Shown in pieces: positions 6,255-13,348 of a stretch of 13,348 nt of DNA. The DNA comes from CAIOYC01 sp964243985. GTDB taxonomy: Bacteria > Pseudomonadota > Alphaproteobacteria > Caulobacterales > Caulobacteraceae. The notes beneath the pieces were generated by a model, which did no database searches, was not told where the DNA came from, and was given only the letters and a program-made list of their open reading frames with translations. The translations under genes were made by a program, and so were the position numbers. The stretch spans positions 1 through 13,348 of the forward strand of contig CAXTHJ010000072.1 of assembly GCA_964243985.1 (NCBI GenBank), written 5' to 3'. Numbering within the stretch: the stretch's first letter is position 1; each line of letters opens with the position of its first letter.

Positions 6255-7666
6255 CAGCTAAAGCGCGCCTTCAGGACGGCGTAGAGGGCGCGGATCGCCT
6301 GCGCCTCGGCGCCCACGGGCCAGCCCGGCCGGGCGCGGGAATTCCAGGCGAAGATGTCCAGGTGCATCCATGCGCCGGACTTTGGCGCGAACCTCTTAAG
6401 GAAAAGCGCCGCCGTCACCGATCCCGCCTGCGCCCAAGCGTCGGAATCGTTCTTAAGGTCGGCGATGTCGCTGTCCAGCGACGCCTCGTACCCGGCCCAC
6501 AGCGGCATCCGCCACAGAGGATCGGCGTAGTCGATGCCCGCCTTCGCCGCCTCCGCCGCCAGATCATCATCCGCCGTATAGAAGGGGATCACTTCGGGCC
6601 CGAGCGCCGTCCGCGCCGCGCCGGTGAGGGTGGCCAGATCGATGGTCAGCGCCGGCTCAAGCTCCCCAGCCCTTGTCAGGGCGTCGGCCAGGATCAGGCG
6701 GCCCTCCGCATCGGTGTTGCCGACCTCGATGGTCAGGCCGGCGCGGGAGTTCAAAACGTCTCCCGGCCGCATGGCGTCGCCGGAGATGGCGTTCTCCACC
6801 ACCGGCGTCAGCACCACCAGCCGCACCGGCAGGTCGGCGCCCATCACCAGCCGTGCGAGCGCCAGGGCGTGGGCCGCACCGCCCATGTCCTTCTTCATCC
6901 ACCGCATCCCGGACGACGGCTTGATGTCGAGCCCGCCGGTGTCGAACACCACTCCCTTGCCGACGAGGGCGATCAGCGGCGAGGTGTCGGTGGCCTTGGC
7001 GCCCCGCCACGTGATCTCGATCATGCGGGGCGCCCGATGCGGGGCGGCGGCGCGACCGACGGCATGGACGGCGGGGTAGTTCGCCTGCAACAGCACGTCA
7101 CCCTCGATCACCGTGATCTCTGCGCCGAAAGCGTGGGCGATCTCGCGGGCGATGGTCTCGATCTGCAGCGGACCCATGTCGCTAGCCGGCGTGTTGACCA
7201 TGTCGCGGGCGAGGGCGGCGGCGTGTTCGATGCGGCGCGCTTCGGTGAGCGCCGCCTCATCCGTCACCACCAGCCGGGGGCGAGGCTTGCCGCGCTCTTT
7301 TTTGTAGCGATCAAAGCGGTAGCCGCCCAGGGCGAAGGCGAGTGCGGTCTGCTGGGAGTCCAGAGGCGATTCCGCGAGGATGTAATCTCCGGCGGCGAGC
7401 TTGGCCGGAAGCGCCCGCAGCGCCATCGGCCCCGCCATGTCGCCCAGCCCGAACAGCACCCGCTCCGTCCGGCCGTCAGCGGCGGGAACGGTCAGCACCT
7501 GCCCTGCCTTGCCCTTGAACGACGTCGCCTCCGCCAGCCCGCGGGTCAGGGGATCGAGATGCGCCAGCACGCTCTCCAGCCCGACCTCCGTGACCAGCCG
7601 CACGGGAATCGGCGCGCCGGCTCCTTCATCGGGGGCAATCAAGACTTCAGAATGAGGCTCGGACAC
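6254..7666 (-). CDS. Leucyl aminopeptidase family protein (peptidase M17)
   Basis: This is a 470-residue cytosolic aminopeptidase, slightly shorter than E. coli PepA. The M17 signature NTDAEGRL is at 317-324. The two-metal site is complete: Lys237 and Asp242 in VGKGVVFDTGG, Asp260 in KKDMGG, and Asp319 and Glu321 in the signature. The catalytic Lys249 (DIKPSSGM) and Arg323 are also present. It removes N-terminal residues from peptides. The start is a GTG with a GGAG ribosome site 6 nt upstream. It is the first gene of a pair with the NlpC/P60 peptidase, overlapping by one base (TGATG). The pairing suggests stepwise degradation of peptides, possibly from wall recycling. A large plus-strand frame across this gene is a shadow. 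Confidence 0.93.
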   Translation of the reverse strand: MSEPHSEVLIAPDEGAGAPIPVRLVTEVGLESVLAHLDPLTRGLAEATSFKGKAGQVLTVPAADGRTERVLFGLGDMAGPMALRALPAKLAAGDYILAESPLDSQQTALAFALGGYRFDRYKKERGKPRPRLVVTDEAALTEARRIEHAAALARDMVNTPASDMGPLQIETIAREIAHAFGAEITVIEGDVLLQANYPAVHAVGRAAAPHRAPRMIEITWRGAKATDTSPLIALVGKGVVFDTGGLDIKPSSGMRWMKKDMGGAAHALALARLVMGADLPVRLVVLTPVVENAISGDAMRPGDVLNSRAGLTIEVGNTDAEGRLILADALTRAGELEPALTIDLATLTGAARTALGPEVIPFYTADDDLAAEAAKAGIDYADPLWRMPLWAGYEASLDSDIADLKNDSDAWAQAGSVTAALFLKRFAPKSGAWMHLDIFAWNSRARPGWPVGAEAQAIRALYAVLKARFS

Positions 7667-7705
7667 TCGGGGCTCCAGGGCAGGCCGGGGGCGGCCGATG
7701 TATGC

Positions 7706-7720
7706 TTAACGCTTCGTTGA
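7706..7720. promoter_or_regulatory. CtrA-like box in the divergent aminopeptidase/TPR promoter region
   Basis: TTAACGCTTCGTTGA reads as TTAA-N7-TTGA, one mismatch from the TTAA-N7-TTAA consensus of the alphaproteobacterial cell-cycle regulator CtrA. It lies 40 bases before the aminopeptidase GTG and 50 before the TPR gene ATG. A single site can arise by chance and the taxonomic assignment is itself inferred, so this is a candidate only. Confidence 0.35.
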
Positions 7721-7769
7721 CGCGGCCGCGCGATGCTCGGCGAGCCGTTCTTCCTAGAGGCGCCGATCC

Positions 7770-8666
7770 ATGTCCTGCAAGTCTGCAACCCCGATTGCCC
7801 TCATCTCCCTCCTCACCGCTCTGACCCTGAGCGTCGCCGGTCCCGCCTCGGCCTGGCCCTTTGGCGGCGCGGCCAAACCGCCAGCGCCTGCCAACGCCAA
7901 GACCGACCCCAATGCGCCGAAGAAGGCGACCCCCGTCGAACGGGCGGAGGCGATGAAGCTCGATCCCCTATCCCGCGCCGCCTTCTGGCAGCACGAACTG
8001 ACCCTCGACCCCGCGGACCAGGAGGCAGGCGTCGGCCTCGCCGCCGCGCTCCGCAGTATGGGCAAGTACGACGAAGCCGCCGACCAGGCCGACCGGGTGG
8101 TGGTGATCGCACCCAAGAACGAAGAGGCGTTGCTGGAATCCGCCCGCGACCACATCGGCGCCGGCCACGGCTTCTACGGCATCCAGCCCCTGAAGGACGC
8201 CGAGACCCTGGCGCCCAAGGATTGGCGGCCGGTCTCCCTGATGGGCGTCGCTTTGGAGCAGACCCAGCGGCCGGACGAGGCGCTCGTGGCCTATAACCAG
8301 GCGCTGAAGCTATCGCCCAACAACCCGGCGGTGCTCTCCAACCTCGCCCTGTTCTACGCCACGCGGGGAGATGCGGCCCAGGCCGAGACGTTGCTTCGCC
8401 TCGCCGCCGCCCAGCCCGCCTCCACGGCCAAGGAGCGCCAGAACCTCGCCCTCGTGCTTGGCCTCGAAGGCAAGACGGCGGAGGCCGAACATCTGATGCG
8501 CCAGGACTTGCCGCCGGAAGTGGCCGACGCCAACCTGGCCTATTTCAAGGGCGCCGCCGCGCCACAGCCCCTAGCCCCCACGGCGGCGGTGCAGCCCGCG
8601 CGAGCTCCGATACAGCCGGCGCGCACCTGGACTTCGGTGCAGCAATCCGACGCCAAGGGCGGCTAG
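7770..8666 (+). CDS. Exported TPR-repeat protein, TadD-like
   Basis: This is a 298-residue protein. Residues 1-28 form a signal peptide with a hydrophobic core (ALISLLTALTLSVAG) and an ASA cleavage site before WPFGG; there is no lipobox cysteine at the cleavage point. A Pro/Ala/Lys linker follows to about residue 55. About four tetratricopeptide-like helical pairs span roughly 60-240, for example DEALVAYNQALKLSPNNPAVLSNLALFYATRG. A Pro/Ala-rich C-terminal tail ends in DAKGG. TPRs mediate protein contacts, and the arrangement resembles TadD-like accessory proteins of Flp pili, but no tad genes are in view, so this is only a fold-level name. The ATG has an AGAGG ribosome site about 9 nt upstream. 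The gene is divergent from the aminopeptidase. It converges on the redoxin-dioxygenase gene with a 12-bp gap and no visible terminator. Confidence 0.82.
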   Translation: MSCKSATPIALISLLTALTLSVAGPASAWPFGGAAKPPAPANAKTDPNAPKKATPVERAEAMKLDPLSRAAFWQHELTLDPADQEAGVGLAAALRSMGKYDEAADQADRVVVIAPKNEEALLESARDHIGAGHGFYGIQPLKDAETLAPKDWRPVSLMGVALEQTQRPDEALVAYNQALKLSPNNPAVLSNLALFYATRGDAAQAETLLRLAAAQPASTAKERQNLALVLGLEGKTAEAEHLMRQDLPPEVADANLAYFKGAAAPQPLAPTAAVQPARAPIQPARTWTSVQQSDAKGG

Positions 8667-8678
8667 TCTTCCACGCCT

Positions 8679-9803
8679 CTACCGCCGCCGCGCCGCCCGG
8701 CGTTCACGCCGATTGCTGCTCTGCGCGTCGCCGACCAGAGCGAGGTTGGCGCGGCGGAGCTTGGCGCCGGCTTCGTCGTAGAGGAAGGGCACGAAGGCGT
8801 AGCGCACGCCCTTGGTCACCGGCGTCGCCTCGTGCAGCAGAGCGCAGGAGAACACCGTCGCGCCCCCTGCCGGCGGCTGATAGGTGCGTCGCCCGAACTC
8901 GGGAAAGCGCAGTTCTCCGCCCTCGTAGTCGCCGGTGTTGAGGTTCAGGCTGACGGCGAACTTGCGGTGGGCGGTGCCGGCGGTGACGTCGTCGCGATGG
9001 GGGGAGAAAAAGCCCCGGTCGTGTTCGCCGTAGCGGGTGATCAGATAGCGCTCGATCTCCGTCGCCTGCCAGCCAAACGCCCGCTTGACCATGGGTAGAA
9101 GGCGGGCTTCCAGCTTATGCTTGAGCGCCGCGAGGAGGTCGGCGTCCTCTACCGTCACGTCTTGTCGCCGTTTCAGGGCCGTGTTGATCAGGTCGAAGGT
9201 GCGCCCGCCCACATCGGCGGCGAAACCGGATTCCGCCGGCTCGCCCGCGTTGAAGTAGTCGATCAGCGCGGTACAAAACTCCGGCTCGAAGATGCGGGGG
9301 AGAGTCAGCACCGGAGCGAAAGGGCTCTGCTCCAAGGGCGGTTCGGCGGCCAGTTCCTGCTCCAGCCGGTCCAGCACCGCGTCCGCCGCCTCGATCGGCT
9401 CGGCGGCGACGATGCGGAAGCCGCGGTCAATCAGGAAGATGGCGGGGCGAAGATGCCCGCCGTCCACGAGGCCATAGAGCCGGCTCACCTTCTGGTCGAA
9501 ATCCCAGAAATAGCGGAGGCCGAAGGGCGCGTTGGCGAGACCGCGCTCGATCCGGTCCTTCATATCCACGCTCACCCCATAGAAGGCGGCGTCAGCGTCG
9601 TTGAAGAGGGCGCGGCGAGCCAGGATCTTGTCATGGGCGTCGCGGCAAACCTCCGCCCCCAGGGTGCCGAACACCATCAGGACGATCCAACGCCCCGCCG
9701 CCACCTCGACGGAATAGTTGGCGATCCCATCCGTCTCGGCGGTGAAGAAGGGCGCGGGTTCGCCAAACGCTGGCGGCTGCAATTGAGGCGAAGCAGGGGG
9801 CAT
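8679..9803 (-). CDS. Peroxiredoxin/thioredoxin-like domain fused to a 2OG-Fe(II) dioxygenase (P4H-like)
   Basis: This is a 374-residue two-domain protein. Residues about 10-150 look like an AhpC/TSA-type redoxin: APFFTAE, then VLMVFGTLGAEVC with Cys53 where the peroxidatic Cys is expected, then FYGVSVD and AIFLIDRGFRIV. The usual Pro-x-x-x-Thr of active peroxiredoxins is not evident. Residues about 165-345 form a prolyl-4-hydroxylase-like double-stranded beta-helix: the iron ligands H269 and D271 in SPHRDD and H324 in LLHEATP, and R334 ten residues later for 2-oxoglutarate. It ends in a very basic RRERRAARRR tail. The dioxygenase part looks complete and probably hydroxylates a protein or small molecule; the substrate is unknown. 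The start ATG has a GGAG site 5 nt upstream. It converges on the TPR gene and lies divergent from the small DUF3617-like gene. Confidence 0.87.
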   Translation of the reverse strand: MPPASPQLQPPAFGEPAPFFTAETDGIANYSVEVAAGRWIVLMVFGTLGAEVCRDAHDKILARRALFNDADAAFYGVSVDMKDRIERGLANAPFGLRYFWDFDQKVSRLYGLVDGGHLRPAIFLIDRGFRIVAAEPIEAADAVLDRLEQELAAEPPLEQSPFAPVLTLPRIFEPEFCTALIDYFNAGEPAESGFAADVGGRTFDLINTALKRRQDVTVEDADLLAALKHKLEARLLPMVKRAFGWQATEIERYLITRYGEHDRGFFSPHRDDVTAGTAHRKFAVSLNLNTGDYEGGELRFPEFGRRTYQPPAGGATVFSCALLHEATPVTKGVRYAFVPFLYDEAGAKLRRANLALVGDAQSSNRRERRAARRR

Positions 9804-9968
9804 GGCGTCTCCGAATCACGGGCGATTCAGCCCTGCGAGCTTGGCGCCATGATGGCGGGATTGAAACGGCGGCCGATCCGGTGTTTGCACGCGCCCGCTG
9901 ACGCGACCCTTTGCAACCCGATCACACACTGCCCCACAGCAGCCGCTTTTAACCGTTAGCCCTCCGGA

Positions 9969-10400
9969 ATGCCGATGCCCCCGATCCGATCCTTATTCGC
10001 CGCCGCCATCCTTCTCGCGCCCGCCACCGCCTTGGCGCAGCAGGCGGTCCGCCCCGGCTATTGGGACTACACCACCTCCACCATCCTGCCGGGGTCGAGC
10101 GATGGGAAACGGTGCGTGAAGCCTGACCAGATCGACGAGTTCATGTCCGGCCCGCACAACAAGCACTACAAGTGCGTCTACCCGATCAAGCACGTCGGCG
10201 ACGGGCGCGCCATGTTCGACGGCGAATGCGTCAGCAAGCACGACCAGCACTATAAGATTTCCGTTGCGGGGACCTACGACCCCACCCACTTCACTTTAAA
10301 GGGTCATATCCAGGGCACGCTGCTCGGCTTGCCGCTGACCTCGCCCATCTCCATCGAAGCCAAGTGGATCGGCGCTGAATGCCCGGCGGGCGCCAAGTAG
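9969..10400 (+). CDS. Small exported four-cysteine protein, DUF3617-like
   Basis: This is a 143-residue protein. Residues 1-23 are a signal peptide (SLFAAAILLAPATALA before QQAVRPG). The mature part starts PGYWDYTTS and has cysteines at 49, 69, 87 and 138, probably two disulfides in the periplasm, with alternating beta strands. This follows the pattern of DUF3617 proteins (PGxWE start, a CxxP region, a beta-sheet middle and a final Cys), which have no established role. A second ATG at 9975 has a GGAA 5 nt upstream and may be the true start. A TTAACC sequence lies at 9949-9954 in the upstream gap. The gene is the last GC-rich one before the AT-rich island. A weak 5-bp hairpin (10448-10461) lies downstream, without a T-run. 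Confidence 0.75.
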   Translation: MPMPPIRSLFAAAILLAPATALAQQAVRPGYWDYTTSTILPGSSDGKRCVKPDQIDEFMSGPHNKHYKCVYPIKHVGDGRAMFDGECVSKHDQHYKISVAGTYDPTHFTLKGHIQGTLLGLPLTSPISIEAKWIGAECPAGAK

Positions 10401-10490
10401 CCTGATCTATCCCGCAAAAATCACATTAGTGGCAGTAAAAGTTTAATCCTATATTGATAGGTAGAGCGCTCAACAAAGCCGCGCAAGACT

Positions 10491-10676
10491 TTAATTCCGA
10501 TATATAGCTATAGAACCTGCGAATAAGCAAAGTCCCATACTGATGACGCCCAAGCTAAAAGGACGATCTTCTCCTAAACCGTCTATTATAATTGCGTGCG
10601 TCCATATCCAAATACCATAGCCAATTATAATCACTCCAAATAATCCACACAACACAGCAGCAATATTTTTAAACAC
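10491..10676 (-). CDS. Small two-transmembrane hypothetical protein
   Basis: The frame is open from an ATG at 10733 (80 residues), but the GTG at 10676 is preferred. It has a GGGAG ribosome site (10683-10687) at 6-nt spacing and starts the protein just before its first hydrophobic segment, giving 61 residues. Segment 1 (about residues 5-25, IAAVLCGLFGVIIIGYGIWIW) and segment 2 (about 40-59, FSLGVISMGLCLFAGSIAIY) flank a short loop with GLGEDRP. The product should be a small inner-membrane hairpin. The family is not recognised. Codons are AT-rich, unlike every neighbour, which points to foreign origin. It lies directly downstream of the gene remnant at 10734-10916 and may once have been in its operon. 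Confidence 0.55.
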   Translation of the reverse strand: MFKNIAAVLCGLFGVIIIGYGIWIWTHAIIIDGLGEDRPFSLGVISMGLCLFAGSIAIYRN

Positions 10677-10733
10677 AATATGCTCCCATGTTATTCTCGA
10701 ATGACCTTCCTCAACGCAGGAACACGGCCACAT

Positions 10734-10916
10734 CTAATGAATGTTCATGCTAGAGAATTCAACAGCATAGCCAAAGGCAACCTCACCTTTTGCATCGGGA
10801 GGATAGATCCGGCTTGTATGCCTCCCAACTGATGGTGCCACATCTAGTAGGGAACAAATCCCGAATCGGACAGCATCACTGATTCGGACCTGATTCGTTT
10901 CGTGGCTGTTCCGCCG
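10734..10916 (-). pseudogene. Start-less reading frame, probable 3' remnant of a lost gene
   Basis: This minus-strand frame is open for 60 sense codons and ends with TAG immediately before the ATG at 10733. The C-terminal half reads as ordinary protein, with DVAPSVGRHTSRIYPPDAKG followed by EVAFGYAVEFSSMNIH. It has AT-rich codons like the two-TM gene that follows. There is no ATG or plausible ribosome site at the 5' end, and the first 20 or so codons lie in sequence that looks regulatory, so the true remnant probably covers only about 10734-10850. I do not recognise the family. A non-coding chance frame is possible. Confidence 0.35.
10861..10897. repeat. Inverted and 11-bp-phased direct repeats upstream of the helicase
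   Basis: CTGATTCG occurs twice (10879-10886 and 10890-10897) with a start-to-start distance of 11 bp, about one helical turn. CCGAATC (10861-10867) is a perfect inverted copy of GATTCGG (10881-10887). All three copies contain GANTC, the methylation site of CcrM in Caulobacterales, and a fourth GANTC is at 10976-10980. This could be a protein-binding array in the helicase promoter or an edge structure of the AT-rich island. Confidence 0.45.
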
Positions 10917-10924
10917 TTAACCAT
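10917..10924 (+). promoter_or_regulatory. CtrA half-site (TTAACCAT) upstream of the helicase
   Basis: TTAACCAT is the 8-base half-site described for CtrA in Caulobacter. It sits 73 bases before the helicase ATG. A second GTTAAC follows at 10931-10936; the spacing between the two TTAA cores is 11, not the 7 of a full CtrA box. The call depends on the host being an alphaproteobacterium with CtrA. Confidence 0.35.
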
Positions 10925-10996
10925 AAGCTTGTTAACGTTTGCAAATCGGCGCCGCTCCGCTTGTGGACGGCGGCTGAATCGCCCAAGTTCCAGATC

Positions 10997-13348
<2,352 letters not shown>

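Larger units (their letters stand above)
10401..10910. other. AT-rich island between the DUF3617-like gene and the helicase promoter
   Basis: Base composition changes abruptly here. A hand count of 10441-10680 gives 92 G/C in 240 bases (38%), while the flanking genes are strongly GC-rich. The stretch contains a small two-TM protein gene and a start-less frame that resembles a gene remnant, both on the minus strand, and a 10-bp direct repeat GCCACATCTA at 10727-10736 and 10837-10846. No integrase, transposase or terminal inverted repeats were found. It is most simply a remnant of horizontally acquired DNA. The right edge is not sharp and blends into the helicase promoter region around 10860-10920. 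Confidence 0.6.

Noticed and set aside
5511..6284. 257-residue plus-strand frame
   Set aside because: Antisense to the NlpC/P60 gene and composed like a shadow.
6362..7720. 452-residue plus-strand open frame
   Set aside because: Antisense to the M17 aminopeptidase, which has a complete active site. The translation is Arg/His/Gln-rich with no domain.
9117..9959. 280-residue plus-strand frame
   Set aside because: Antisense to the redoxin-dioxygenase gene; it only continues into the promoter region by chance.
10461..10472. GGTAGAGCGCTC resembling a tRNA D-arm
   Set aside because: No acceptor stem, anticodon arm or T-arm can be built around it, so it is a chance match.
10727..10846. 10-bp direct repeat GCCACATCTA at 10727 and 10837 as insertion-site duplication
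   Set aside because: The copies flank only about 100 bases inside the island, not the whole AT-rich segment, and there are no terminal inverted repeats.

Overview
The window is GC-rich, alphaproteobacterial-looking DNA, most likely from Caulobacterales (Caulobacter, Phenylobacterium or Brevundimonas type). The support is codon use strongly biased to G/C at third positions, many GTG starts, a Suv3-type mitochondrial-like RNA helicase, a DUF3617-like periplasmic protein, and intergenic motifs resembling CtrA sites (TTAA-N7-TTGA, TTAACCAT) and CcrM sites (GANTC). The taxonomic call is inference; there is no rRNA or tRNA to anchor it.

Left part (1-5400), transport and small-molecule handling. 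The window opens in the Ala/Pro/Lys-rich C-terminal tail of an unidentified plus-strand protein (to 226). Two minus-strand genes follow: an AAHS-type MFS symporter (335-1669) and an aldo/keto reductase (1897-2955) whose usual catalytic lysine segment is replaced. A TetR-type repressor (3023-3643) diverges from the reductase across a short intergenic region with an inverted repeat that overlaps the repressor's start. The repressor meets a 14-TM DHA2 drug/proton antiporter (3629-5206, minus) tail to tail with a 15-bp overlap. The antiporter has a well-formed promoter with a perfect 20-bp palindrome over its -10 box. A 20-codon leader ORF with a good ribosome site overlaps the antiporter's GTG start.

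Middle (5400-10400), envelope and peptide housekeeping. A leucyl aminopeptidase (M17) and an SH3/NlpC-P60 peptidase form a minus-strand pair overlapping as TGATG, consistent with coupled turnover of peptides, possibly from peptidoglycan. A secreted TPR protein diverges from them across a CtrA-like box. It converges on a gene encoding a peroxiredoxin-like domain fused to a 2-oxoglutarate/Fe(II) dioxygenase. A small exported four-cysteine protein (DUF3617-like) follows on the plus strand.

Right part (10401-13348). An AT-rich island (hand count of 10441-10680: 92 of 240 bases G/C, 38%) interrupts the GC-rich sequence. It carries a 61-residue two-TM protein and, just upstream in the same direction, a start-less reading frame that looks like the 3' remnant of a lost gene. 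The island merges into the promoter region of a long plus-strand Suv3-like DExH RNA helicase (10997 to the window end, cut off). That region holds direct and inverted GANTC-containing repeats and a CtrA half-site. A 624-codon antisense ORF over the helicase is a shadow.

No tRNA, rRNA, CRISPR array or intact insertion sequence was seen. The most unusual items are the reductase without its catalytic lysine, the leader-ORF and palindrome control region of the antiporter, the redoxin-dioxygenase fusion, and the low-GC island with its gene remnant. None amounts to a clearly new multi-gene system.
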